Source: Corbicula japonica
Lineage: Eukaryota; Mollusca; Bivalvia; Venerida; Cyrenidae
DNA: 64,000 nt
Assembly (NCBI GenBank): GCA_038501625.1
Contig: JAZAYU010000003.1
Coordinates: 4,292,796-4,356,795 of the forward strand
Direction of reading: 5' to 3'
Shown: piece after piece, positions 36,141 through 47,144 of the stretch
Position numbering within the stretch: the first letter of the stretch is position 1
Layout: each line of letters opens with the position of its first letter
Translations under genes and position numbers: made by a program
The notes under the pieces: generated by a model
What the model saw: only the letters and a program-made list of their open reading frames with translations
Told to the model about the DNA's origin: nothing
The model's database searches: none

Positions 36141-36786
36141 ATCAATATATTTTTGATATCACGGACCAATTTGTTCGGCGAATTTTCGGAACATTTGGGA
36201 AAACAACAGTAGGACGGAACGGATCCGCAGAACGGAATTTTCCGTTTTGAGTGAGGACTACACATAACCTTAGATTGGCCGTTTATTTTAAAATACCGCG
36301 CACGGTTGACGGATCAGTAGGACGGATTTTTCCAACGGTAAAGTTCCGCACATCTTGCAACGGATTATTCGGTAGGCACCTAACTCGGAACGGATCCGCA
36401 GAACGGAATTTTCAGTCATCGGAAAACTCCGCACTTACCGTGACAGATTTTAACGGATCCGTTTCCGTTGTATCGGGAATTCATCCGTTTGGTGGAATTT
36501 TCCGCACAATTTGTAATTTAATTTGGAACTGTTAATGATTACTTATTAACTTCCGTCATACAGTAATCTGGTAAAATTACGGATCCGTACAACGGATATA
36601 GTTAAACAGATATATAAACAAGTTTCAACTCTGGAATAAAGGAGGTAACTTAAGTTCATTACTTGCTGTACAATTTTTTTACTGAACTTCGGGGAAATAG
36701 GAGCAGCGGAATCGGACGTAATTAACTTACTCGTAAATTTCTCTTTTTATTGAAAAGCTCAACTACCATCTTTATTTATAGGACAT
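36141..36786 (+). promoter_or_regulatory. Untranslated leader with repeated CGGATCCG-type motifs
   Basis: AACGGATCCGCAGAACGGAA occurs twice exactly (from about 36218 and 36390), and related GACGGATCAGTAGGACGG forms occur in between and in the LTR near 35777. The palindromic GGATCC core suggests RNA dimerisation or packaging, but this is inference. An open frame here is a by-product of the repeats. Confidence 0.5.
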
Positions 36787-37722
36787 ATGGCCGACCACCA
36801 AGAATCGTCCGATTCAGAGGTTGAACTAAACATCAACAACCATGCAAGTGAAGGTGAGGAAGATTATGGAGGTGAGATTGGTGACCACAATTATAGGGCA
36901 TCTGAAAGACGAAGGAGAAATCGACCCCCTCAGATTAAGCCAGAACCTTTTACCGGTATGGAGGATTGGGACCAATATTTCTCATACTTTGAAGATTGTG
37001 CCGAACTTGCCCAATGGTCTGAAAAGGAAAAGCTCTTGTATCTGGCTACGTCACTTAGACAACAAGCAAGACTGCATTACAGCTCTTTACCTGTACCGGA
37101 TAAACGTTCATACAAGGTTCTTGTCTCAAAGCTGGAACAACGTTTTGGCAGTAAGCGACAGCAGACTAGGTGGCTGTCGAAAATGCAGAACAGGGCCCGT
37201 GCTAAGAATGAATCTATAGCTGAATTCGGAGATGAGCTTCGCCTTTTGGCGTGTAAGGCTTATGTTAATCTGGATCCTGAGGCACAGGAGATGTTAGCGC
37301 TTCAACACTTCTATAAGAATGTTTCGGCTGAATTGAGATGCAGACTAATGGACAAGGACTGCAAGACAATAAGCGAAGCAGTAGAGGTGGTTGAACGTTA
37401 CGAAGACGTGCTTGGACAGATTAATGCAAATAATTCTGCAGGGTCGTCGAGAATAAGAGGGGTGTCTAGTACAGTTGAACAGGATTCTATAGGCTCAAGC
37501 GTAGGGCCACAGAAAGAGTTTGAAGATATCAAGGGTGCTATTAAACGAATTGAAGGAAGACTTGATATATTAGAATCGAACAATAGCAGAAAGAGGAACT
37601 CGGAAAGGAAATGTTTTTCATGTGGGGCCCGCGACCACTTCATCAAAAGTTGTCCAAATAAAGGGAAAGATGGTACCACGTCTCCTCAGAATCAGGGAAA
37701 CTCCAATCTGTCATCTCGATAG
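36787..37722 (+). CDS. gag: Gag polyprotein with one zinc knuckle
   Basis: 311 codons, intact. It starts MADHQESSDSEVELN with an acidic leader and a basic ERRRRNRPPQIKPEPF, then a retrotransposon-Gag-type capsid core (WDQYFSYFEDCAELAQWSEK, LEQRFGSKRQQTRW, EFGDELRLLACKAY). A CCHC knuckle CFSCGARDHFIKSC follows near residues 277-290. It binds and packages element RNA. The pol frame lies at -1 and overlaps the last 61 bases. No canonical slippery heptamer was identified there. Confidence 0.9.
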   Translation: MADHQESSDSEVELNINNHASEGEEDYGGEIGDHNYRASERRRRNRPPQIKPEPFTGMEDWDQYFSYFEDCAELAQWSEKEKLLYLATSLRQQARLHYSSLPVPDKRSYKVLVSKLEQRFGSKRQQTRWLSKMQNRARAKNESIAEFGDELRLLACKAYVNLDPEAQEMLALQHFYKNVSAELRCRLMDKDCKTISEAVEVVERYEDVLGQINANNSAGSSRIRGVSSTVEQDSIGSSVGPQKEFEDIKGAIKRIEGRLDILESNNSRKRNSERKCFSCGARDHFIKSCPNKGKDGTTSPQNQGNSNLSSR

Positions 37723-40700
37723 GTCGTGAGTTGACAGGTAAAACTGAAAATCGACCTAGGTATAGAAATACTTCATTTGAGAATGCAGGACAAGATCCTC
37801 GCGTAGGACATATAGGTGAACACTATAGTGAACATGTGAATAAATGGGATAATGGATTGTACATTTATGGTCGCATATCAAATTACGACATACAGTTTTT
37901 ATTGGACACGGGAGCTACATCTACTCTGATTTCGAAGGATACATTCGATAAATGTACAATTACAAGTAGCTGCTAGATGCTGCTAGATGCTACGGATATG
38001 AAAATGCAAACTGTAGATGGTTCATCAATAAAAGTTTACGGGAAATTTAAAACTGAAATAGTTCTTGGAAATTATATAGCCGAGACAACTGTTGTAGTTT
38101 GTGATATTGCATTGCAAGGAATTATAGGCCAGGACTTTATCATGAAAAACATCAGTTCATGGAATCTGGAAAACCAGGAGTTGCATACGAAGAACGGGAT
38201 CATCATAAAGTGTTATTCTAGCAAAGAGAAGCACATTGTGTGTAGAGTTCTATCACAAGAAACAATAAGTATCCCCTCTAAAAGCTGTATAATGGTACCT
38301 GTCACATTACAAAACACAGCCTTGCTTTCAGATTTAGCATATATAGAGAACTGCGAATCGGATCTGACTAAGCAAGGAGATGTCAGGATTTTGACAGGAA
38401 TAATAGATCCAAATATGACCAAGCCCTGCATAGGTGTTGTGAACATGACTGATGAAGACATATTAATAGAACATGCGCATGAATTAGGTCAGTGCTATGC
38501 GATAGGAGAGGTTAGAAAGGAGCTAGACGAGGGAGTTTCTGCTACCGTTGAAATTTCAGATACCGATGATGATAGGATTCCAGAATATTTGAAGGAAATG
38601 TTTGAAAGGAGTGTTACGCATTTAGGTATCGAGGATAAAAATAAATTTGCAAAATTGTTAGTAAAATATAAGGACGTTTTCGCCAGATCTGCAGATGACT
38701 ATGGGTGCACCGATAGAGTTAGACATACAATAAATACAAGAAATGCAGATCCAATAAGACAGCAACCTAGAAGACAGCCTTATGGCAAGAGGGACATAGA
38801 AAGAGAAGAGATTGATAAGATGTTGCGGAAAGGCGTTATAGAACCATCCTGTAGTCCTTGGTCATCGCCGATTGTACTTGTCTCTAAAAAAGATGGCACT
38901 ACACGGTTTTGTGTTGATTATAGGCGCCTTAACGAGGTCACAGTTAAAGATGCATATCCGATTCCACGTGTTGACGATTGCCTAGACGCACTGTCAGGTT
39001 CTAAATGGTTCAATTGCATGGACCTTTGCTCAGGATTTTGGCAAATAGAACTAGATGAAAAGGACAAGGAGAAAACAGCTTTTTCTACAAGCCAGGGGCT
39101 GTATCAATTCCGTGTGATGCCGTTTGGTTTAGTTAACTCACCGTCAACATTCCAGAGGCTAATGGAAGATATTCTTAGGGGATTGCAGTGGACAGAATCA
39201 CTTCTGTACATGGATGACATTATAACTCCCGGTGAATCCGTTGAACAATGTCTTGAACGTATGAAAACGTCTTCCTGAGACTCAGACAAGGACACCTTAA
39301 ACTTAAGCCATCGAAATGTACATTTTTTCAAAAGACAGCAAAATTCCTAGGACATACGGTTAGCGAACGTGGAATAGAAACAGACTTTACAAAAGTTCAA
39401 GTAGTGCGCGAGTGGCCTATTCCCATTAACTCTAAGCAAGTGCAAAGCTTTCTTGGTCTAGCATCGTATTACAGAAGGTTCGTAAAAGGATTCTCAGAGA
39501 TTGCAAGGCCGCTACACAAGCTATGTGAGAAAAACAATCGTTTCAAATGGACTGAGGACTGTCAGGAGTCTTTTGAACAGCTCAAGAACGCCCTGACATC
39601 AACACCAATTCTTGCATATCCTCAACTTGGATCCAAATTTATTCTTGATACAGATTCTTCTGATGTTTCAGTGGGAGCTGTGCTTTCTCAGGTGCAGGAG
39701 GGCGCAGAAAGAGTGATTGCTTATATTAGCAAATCTATGAACTCTCACGAAAGGGCATACTGTATTACTAGGAAATAATTACTTGCTGTTATTACGGCAT
39801 TGAAACATTTTCATAGTTACCTCTATGGCCAAGAAATTCTTCTCAGAACGGACAACTCAGCTGTGAGCTGGATGAGGTCATTAAAAGTACCGACGGGACA
39901 AGTAGCTCGGTGGTTACAAGAGCTTAATACATACAATTTAACAGTCGTGCACCGTAGCGGAAAAAGTCATGGAAACGCAGACGCTCTCTCTCGCATCCCA
40001 TGCAAGGCATGTAAACATCAACAGGAACTTCAAGAAGATTTTGAAAATAACAAACAATGTGAACTTAACGAGGTCAGTGATGAAAATATCACAGCGGTAC
40101 GAGCTACAACTAGGTCTGGTGCTCAATGCAAAAGTTCACATCTTACTAGTAACCAATTTCTTTTAAATGGCTGGGATCCTATGGAAGTCTCGACAAACCA
40201 AACTAAAGATGCAAACATCGGTCTAATAAAGCTGTCCTTTCAAGAGGGTCGACCGCGACCAAACTGGGCTCAAGTTTCGGCAGCTGCGTCGGAACTGAAA
40301 ACACTGTGGAGACAATGGGACCGTCTTCTGATTGTAGATGATCTATTGTTTCGAAGGTTTGAAACTGATGGTGATCAGATTTACCAGTTGGTAACACCTA
40401 AAGTGTACCGTCAGGATGTCTTGATTTATCATCATAATATCCCGACTAGCGGTCATCTTGGCATTGAAAAAACACTAAACAGAATCAGACAATCTTTTTA
40501 TTGGCCAGGAATGTCGGAGTCTGTCAAGAAGTTCATTAGAAATTGTACTGTCCGAAAGCTATCAAGGGAGGCAAATAAGGCTCCACTTGGACAATACCTC
40601 GTAGGCGAACCAATGGAAAGATTATCGATGGACATTCTGGGACCACTTCCAGTTACAAAGAGTGGCAATAGATACATCTTGGTTATTGCTGACTGGTTTA

Positions 40701-41504
40701 CCAAATGGGTAGAGTCCGTTGCTATCCCGGATATGGGAACCAAAACTATTGCTTCTGCGTTGATAGACAATTTCATGTAGATTTGGCACACCACTCCAAA
40801 TATTCACCGACCAAGGCAGATCTTTTGAATCAAAATTGATGGAAGACATATGCGAACTGCTTTGTATCGAGAAGACGCATGCAACTCCATTGAGGCCGCA
40901 GTCTAATGGATTTGTTGAGAGATTTAATAGGACTCTCATTTCTATGTTAAAAGCCTACTGTATGTCAAACCAAGACAAATGGGATACTTACCTTCAGCAA
41001 GTTATGATGGCCTACCGTTCGTCAACTCAAAGTAGCACCAAACTTACACCAAATAAAATGATGTTTGGTAGAGAGGTAGTTCTGCCAATACAAGCAGTAA
41101 TAGGTCGTCCGGTCAGTGAAAAAGAACACTTAGATCATAGTGACTACGTTATTGATCTACAGGACAAGATACAAAAATGTCATGAATTAGCACGCGATCA
41201 TATTCACGCTGCTTCTATTTACCAAAAGAGGTACTATGACAGCAACCGTAAAGAAAAAAAATATAGTTCTGGACAGATTGTCTGGCTACACGATCCCTCA
41301 AGGAAGGTGGGTGTAAGCTCGAAATTAGTCAGTAAATGGAAAGGACCCTACTTAGTCACCAAAGTGATAGACGACCTTATATGTATGATAAAGCGTTCTC
41401 TGAAAGAAAAGCCTAAGGCGTATCACATTGACAGACTGCATCCATACAGAGGAAACAAGGTCCCAGTTTGGATTGTCAAGGAGTTAAAATCCAAGCAGTT
41501 GTAA
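37662..41504 (+). pseudogene. pol: Pol polyprotein (PR-RT-RNaseH-INT), interrupted in several places
   Basis: Protease DTGAT at about 37907, RT core with FCVDYRRLNEV, CMDLCSGFWQIELDE, MPFGLVNSPSTF and YMDD, RNase H with LDTDSSDVSVGAVLSQ and LLRTDNSAVSWM, integrase with HHN...H, SMDILGPLP, FTDQGR and FVERFNRTL plus a WKGPYLV GPY/F motif. Breaks: stop at 37974 inside a 10-bp tandem duplication (TGCTAGATGC twice); frameshift near 39265 after YMDD; TAA at 39776; stop and frameshift near 40778 in the integrase core. The expected second Cys of the HHCC finger reads as Arg. It cannot give a full-length Pol unless these are sequencing errors. Confidence 0.88.
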
Positions 41505-42071
41505 AAAAACAAAAAAACAAACAAAAAAAAACATAAATAACAAGATGGTTCAGTTGTGTATATGTACAAATAAAAAACATGTGTAAAATACTGTAAAATA
41601 AATACAAATTTAACAATATTGCACTTTTGATTGTATTTGTTCCGTTACGGCTGATCTTGTTTTTACCGGAACGCGAAACATAGCGCTGAAAATTTAAGAG
41701 TGGACTTACTATTAGTATTAAAGGGACCAGCCCTAGTTCTGATGTTAAATTTTAAGGTCAGTTAGAAACGTCAACAGGTAGGGAGGGGGAGCTGAAGTAA
41801 ATAGCAAACTGATACTCCAGTGTACTGCATAACCTAATGCGATTAATTTTAATGGCACGAACTTTTTGTTTACTTCAGGGACAAATGTTGGCTTTGTGAG
41901 GCAATATTCCCAACCCAGGCATCACTTCACACACACCTGATATCATCAGCGCACAGGAGACTGACTGTAATATGTCCTTGGTGTTTAAACAGGGAAAAGA
42001 CCTTTACTAGACCAAACGACCTGGAGGTACATGTGAGAACGGCTCATTTGTCTGTCGTGATAACAAAGGAT
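41505..42071 (+). other. Spacer between integrase and the extra ORF
   Basis: A-rich start, then a segment around 41757-41803 resembling codons inside the extra ORF (near 42730-42775). CTTCAG at 41874-41879 after a T-rich stretch is a plausible splice acceptor for a subgenomic mRNA. Confidence 0.4.
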
Positions 42072-43469
42072 ATGTTTAACAGGGGAGTCGGGTTTTATTA
42101 TGCAAAGTATCCGGAAGATTACGCCAAGATTGTAGATAAGGTGGAACCTTACAGTACTAACTTCGCTTACGAAGCTAGGAAAGCAGTTCGAGTTTGGGCA
42201 GAAGGATTTAGTGATAGGAAGGTTAGGATCGATAAGTGGAATGTTGGGTGGAAGGCAGGGATCGAAATTGCGAGTGGAAAGAGTAGAGGTGCATCTAGAG
42301 AAAGATCTACTGTAGCAGATGACAGGAGAGATGTTGAATCAAGTCAACAAGTCGATAAGTATAGATCTAGAGCTCAGCCTGTCACGTGTAACAACAGAGA
42401 AAGAGTGGAGGAAGTAACAGCCAAAGACACAGATAGAGACAAGGAAAAACATGAATCTAAGACAAGGGCTAATGATCGATGGCATAGTAAAGAGCGAGAG
42501 ACTAATCTTAGCAGAGACAAAATCTCAGTGAACACCAACGTGAATGGGGATACTGCTGATGCACGGGGTGACAATAGACAGGACACAGAAAGGAGTGGTA
42601 GGGAAAGAAATGATGTCCGCAAGGAAAGCCAGAGTGAGATTTATTATGTCAGGGAGAGGGACATAGGAGATGTGATAGAAAACTCAGGTGATGGCAAACA
42701 TATTCAGAAGGTAGTAAATGATAACAGGCACGGTCAGATAGAAACGCCAACAAATAAGGAGGGGGAAATGAAAAGAAAAAGGGAAAATAGTATTGAGGGG
42801 GCCAGTTATGAAGCCAAGCAGAGAAGACAGGAAGACAGACAGGACGATGGATTTGAAAACTATAATGATGACATAGAATTAGGAGAAGAGGCTGAAGTTA
42901 GTTCAGCATCATCATCGTCGGCGTCGTCTTCATCATCGAGCTCCTCAGCGACCACTCAGAATCTTGATGACGAATTAAGAGCAAGAGCTAATAAAATCTT
43001 AAGGAGAGGATATATGCCGATGTGTCCACCAGCCAGGAGAGACTGGACCGCTCTGGAGGAATTAAGTCTGGAATCCATGGGAATCACCATTAGATGGCCG
43101 CCAGAAAACTGGAAGTCCATGACTGCAGATCAGAGACTGCTTGAACACGAGTTTATTTCCATGTTCCTGGAAAGGACTAGGGGTCAGGGATTTCCCTTGC
43201 TGTCCAGGAGGGCATTACTGGATAAATATAACTTTATGGCATTGGAGGGGGAAGGGAAACCGCAGGAGGAAGTTGACTCTGGGGACAAAACTGATGCAAA
43301 AATTAGATTTTATAACTATAGTTACATTAGGAGTGTTGCCAGAGGAGAAGTTCAGGACACACGGATGTCTAAGGGTATAGTCAGCAGCATGGAGGGTACT
43401 AGCAGGTGGACTGACACAGACCATATTATTGATCAGTTAGATTCAGCGGGAGTGAAATTAAAATTTTAA
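42033..43469 (+). CDS. Extra ORF of the LTR element, unknown function (478 codons)
   Basis: Intact, in the position where env would lie, ending about 185 bases before the polypurine tract. The first ATG is at 42072 (MFNRGVGFYYAKYPEDY); the frame is open upstream with a GTG at 42033. An N-terminal ~70-residue Trp/Tyr-containing part is followed by ~200 residues rich in Arg, Glu, Asp and Lys (likely disordered), a poly-Ser tract at about residues 289-306, and a C-terminal ~165-residue folded-looking part with CPPARRDWTALEELSLESMG. No signal peptide, membrane segment or cysteine-rich ectodomain, so it does not look like an envelope. Could be a nucleic-acid-binding accessory protein or captured host sequence. 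Confidence 0.8.
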   Translation: MRTAHLSVVITKDMFNRGVGFYYAKYPEDYAKIVDKVEPYSTNFAYEARKAVRVWAEGFSDRKVRIDKWNVGWKAGIEIASGKSRGASRERSTVADDRRDVESSQQVDKYRSRAQPVTCNNRERVEEVTAKDTDRDKEKHESKTRANDRWHSKERETNLSRDKISVNTNVNGDTADARGDNRQDTERSGRERNDVRKESQSEIYYVRERDIGDVIENSGDGKHIQKVVNDNRHGQIETPTNKEGEMKRKRENSIEGASYEAKQRRQEDRQDDGFENYNDDIELGEEAEVSSASSSSASSSSSSSSATTQNLDDELRARANKILRRGYMPMCPPARRDWTALEELSLESMGITIRWPPENWKSMTADQRLLEHEFISMFLERTRGQGFPLLSRRALLDKYNFMALEGEGKPQEEVDSGDKTDAKIRFYNYSYIRSVARGEVQDTRMSKGIVSSMEGTSRWTDTDHIIDQLDSAGVKLKF

Positions 43470-43654
43470 CTGAGATGCATGAAGTATAGCTATGCCTAGG
43501 TTGAGAACAGTTTTTTTAAGCACTTCTTAAATGTTTTTCTAGTCATGTTTGACTCGTTCTAGTCATGTTTAATTGCATTACATGTTTTAACATTCAAATA
43601 TTGTTGCTTCATGTTTTATATATTATGATACTTAATCCAGGAGGATTAAAATAT

Positions 43655-43668
43655 AAAGGAAGGGGAAG
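43655..43668 (+). promoter_or_regulatory. Polypurine tract
   Basis: AAAGGAAGGGGAAG directly precedes the 3' LTR and would prime plus-strand synthesis. Confidence 0.9.
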
Positions 43669-44808
43669 TGTAATATGAGGTACCCTTGTGATAATTTATG
43701 CTTCTTTCACACTCTAATTCATTCAAAATTGTACTGTTACAGTTGGCATTATATTGTCAGTTCATATTGTTTCACTATTAGTAAGTAAATGCATGTTGCT
43801 CATACAGGAACCTCAATATTATTTCTTCCGGGTCGCGAAAACCCATGACATTTGGTAGTTTTGAAAACTGTATTATATCGAGAAGCCCCTTTATGTTACA
43901 TATCTTCAAAGAACACATTATAGTTTCTTTTGCTTACCTAAATATTGTTCAAGATACCACGGTTCCTTAGAAATTATTCATGATTTCATTGTTGGCAGAC
44001 ATGTATGTTCTATTTGTTTACTGACGCTACCAGTACTTACTGATGTTAATAATAGTAATCTGTATTTATTAAGAAATACCGATTCGTACTGTCTCCCGGA
44101 CAATAACACTGCTTTAAATTAGTTAAATACAGTTTCTAACTTAACAATGACATAAATATAATTGTCACAGTGAGTGTCATGGAGAAGGACTATTTCCTGT
44201 ATCCTAGTACGGCGGATGACTAGACTAGACGGAAAATTCCGTAGTAATTCTGATTGGTCCTAAGAGGCTGTTTCTGTGTATTCATCAATTCTGATTGGTT
44301 AGTCTTTGACATCCGAGCACTTAGTACCGCTATTGAAAGTATTTTGGCGCAATAAGTATAAAAACTGGACGCGCTCGAAGGACGGCAGCTTTTCACATTG
44401 GACGTCAGGCCGGAAACATCAATAAATCATAGATAAATATACAAGTAATTATATTTCCCCGTAGGACGGATCAGCAGGACGGATTCGCAGGAGCTGACCA
44501 GCAGCAATGTAAATATCATTTCACGTAAAGAACAAACATAAGTTAGGACGAAGACATTAGACGATAAACATTAATTCTTTTGATAACAATTTATTAGTAC
44601 ATGTAGTTGGATCTTAGTGTTTTCATACTATTCCAATCAAATAAAGTTATCCGTTTCGTAAAGCTCATCTAAGTTATTTATTTAGCTAAGCTCATCTAGT
44701 TATTTATTTAGCTAACAAATTCCATTATTGGCCCCCAGTAAGTCCACTCAAAGCCAAGGAGTCGTGTTATTTTCCCATTAAAAGTCGCCGTTCTACATTC
44801 CCGTTACA
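43669..44808 (+). repeat. 3' LTR (1140 bp)
   Basis: Same length and termini as the 5' LTR with two substitutions noted. Supplies the poly(A) signal. TATA-like site at 44357-44364. Confidence 0.95.
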
Positions 44809-46499
44809 ATATATAGCATTTTCAAGATGTTAGAGCTAGCATATACTAAACTGATGAACGAGTTCTTTCTTTACTGATTAGAAACCGCACAAAATAGTAT
44901 GGCCGGAACGGTCTGTACCGAACAGCTGATATTGGGTACCCCGTCAAGGGCCTCGTTTTATAAATAAAACAAGCTCTATTTTAAGAACGAATTCCCGGAA
45001 AAACTAAAGGTTATTTTCTTTTTTTACACATTTCAATCAGGGTCTCTTAATAAAGAGATCCTGTTTCAATATATTGAATTTAGGCGATCTTTTATTCGTT
45101 TTCATGGAGAGTGAACGAAATGTTGGGAGCACAACAGAAGGCTTTCGATTTCGGACAATATGCGGAGTGAAAATGGTGTGTAGAAACAAAATACTTTACA
45201 ATTGGTTTTTTTTGTTTATTTATTTTTCATGTGAGATGATTTTTTCGCAGTTTCATACGTGTATTTTTGTATTACTCTATTCTAAAGAGTGGCCGAATAT
45301 TTACGTACTCGGCTGCCGGAAAATACTTGATCGTCCTAGGTGTATTTAACATCGATATAGTGTCCCAAAATACCAAACAACTAATTAAGTTCGAATAGCT
45401 TCTTATGTCGAAGATACCCAGGATCAAACATTCCAAATTTCATAGAGATTCGTAAAAAAAAATTAAGAGTAATAAAACAATAACCGCGAAAAGTGGCCGA
45501 AATTACGTATTCTGCCAGTACAATATCAATCGAAAACATGTTTTATACATAACAAGAAATATCTTTAAAAAAAGATAAACGGCGTTGATGGAAAAGATTT
45601 ATATATATAAGAAAGAAAGAAATAAAGAGCGTGCAAAAATTTCGTCTGGTGATAATAAGTCGATTAAAGAAGAATGTCTAACATTAACTGTACATTTATT
45701 CAGTTTCTATAAAATAACTCTTGTAGAGTTAGTACTAATGACGAATAAATGTTATTAAAATACAATAAATGAAAATAATAACAACTTGTTACAAGAGCGA
45801 AATCTACCATCTTTTACGTAAATTAACTTTAAAAAAAGTGTCCCTCCCGAGTATTGAACCCGGGGCCTCCGCTTAACAGGCGAGTGTGATAACTACTACA
45901 CCAAGGTGAATATCTGGACTTGAAATTAACAATCAGTATCAAAGGAACTAGAAAGGAACCAGTAAGAACCAGAAATATCTGCTTTTCTCTGTCGTTTTAC
46001 ACTGTGTATTGTACTCGAGTGTTTACCTAAAACCCATGAATATTCCATATAAAATCGTATTTAAGCCATCAATTGACTTAACTGGTTATTTATACCGTAA
46101 ATACTTTTTTCTCCAATACAATTATCGCTTTTAAAAACGAAAATGCCCGTACACAAGTGCCATGTAAATACTAACACACAATATAAAAATCGTTACGGTA
46201 ATCATTAACGAGACCCACTAATAACCAATCAAAAATAATCTATTTGATTTTCCCGCTGCATAATAAGTTTTATTTACAATATTTCGTTGGTCGAAAAACT
46301 AGATCAAAAGTGAGCTTAGACAGCTAACGCCGAAAAATATATAATTTAATGTAATGCTTACGGTTTATCGACCTTTTTTGATTATACAGAAGTCACAGGA
46401 AATTATTGTTCAATAATTCTAACTCTTATATATTCTTACAACATGATTTTTTTTCTCTGCAAGTTTGTACTTGTTTGTTTATATTGTAAGGTACGTTTT
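44809..46499. other. Intronic; only a tRNA-like sequence recognised
   Basis: AT-rich. Apart from the tRNA-like sequence at 45839-45910, only short frames. Confidence 0.4.
45839..45910 (-). tRNA. Degenerate tRNA-like sequence (anticodon GTT, Asn) or tRNA pseudogene
   Basis: 72 bases on the minus strand fold into a D-stem (GTGT/ACAC), a 7-base anticodon loop CTGTTAA, a four-base variable loop and a T-arm (CCGGG-TTCAATA-CTCGG). A run of seven T follows, like a Pol III terminator. The acceptor stem has only three or four of seven pairs, and the body resembles tRNA-Val more than tRNA-Asn, so it is probably a pseudogene or SINE head. Confidence 0.4.
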
Positions 46500-46640
46500 A
46501 GGTTGGTGCACCATAGAACCTTGTTTAAAACCCCCAATGGCATAAAAAATTTGATTGATTTGTAAACCCAAGCTGTGTGTTCCTCTCTCCTTCTTAAGCT
46601 GTGTTGTTACCGAATGTGGCTATTCCTAATAAGCTATTGT
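46500..46640 (+). repeat. SINE-like repeat fragment, diverged
   Basis: GGTTGGTGCACCATAGAACC near the start and GTGTTGTTACCGAATGTGGC near the end resemble the ends of the 11515 copy. Confidence 0.45.
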
Positions 46641-46889
46641 ACGACAGCTATTAATTTCCTGGTAAAGGAAAACCTCATGTGGAAGATATTTTGAGACCCA
46701 CTTAAAAATGACAAAGCAAATGTGTTACAAGATGATCTGCATGACTGATGTAAGGGGGCGTATAATATTCATATTAGCTAGACTAAGTTTAAATTTCTTT
46801 TAACCTGTTGCAACTGTGTTTGCCAACATAAACATTTTCGCAAACCCCACAGTACAATATCTAAGTTTAGAGAGTTTAATTTTACTTAC

Positions 46890-47144
46890 TCCTTGTCAAA
46901 GAAGCAATGACATTTACTGTGTCCATTCCGATTTTATATTCCACTATATACGGTGGTTTTTTATTTGGATCTATTTCTGGTTTATAGGATGACTTGGCTT
47001 CAATTGTGATATTGTTCCACGAGTCTTCGTTCGTCCAGAACTTTCCTTTAAATGTTGGTATGTCCATAAATACTTTCTTTATATTTCCATCACCTTTGAG
47101 CATCAAATTCTGTGTTAGACTTTGTGGTAGTTTGTCTTTGTTTG
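46890..47144 (-). CDS. Exon 7: linker or unnamed domain after the EGF module
   Basis: 84 codons, including GKFWTNEDSWNN and YIVEYKIGMDTVNVIA, with no cysteines. It follows the EGF exon in phase (the Ala codon is split). The strong donor GTAAGT ends in phase 1, but the next exon found (30 kb) starts in phase 0. A weaker internal donor GTAAAT after GMDT would restore phase. Either that donor is used or an exon is missing in the large intron. Confidence 0.65.

Larger units (their letters stand above)
34982..44808 (+). mobile_element. Ty3/gypsy-type LTR retrotransposon with an extra 3' ORF
   Basis: 9.8 kb with two 1140-bp LTRs, TG...CA termini, PBS, gag, pol in PR-RT-RNaseH-INT order, an additional ORF, and a polypurine tract. 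The 4-bp ATAT flanks both sides (34978-34981, 44809-44812) as the likely target duplication. The LTRs differ at only two positions I could find, so insertion was recent, yet pol carries several lesions. It sits in the intron between exons 8 and 7, opposite in orientation to the gene. Confidence 0.92.

Noticed and set aside
36251..36535. 94-codon frame upstream of gag
   Set aside because: Made of the repeated CGGATCCG leader motifs; no domain.
42033..43469. Envelope protein identity for the extra ORF
   Set aside because: No signal peptide, membrane anchor, furin-type site or cysteine-rich ectodomain; the composition is charged and disordered.
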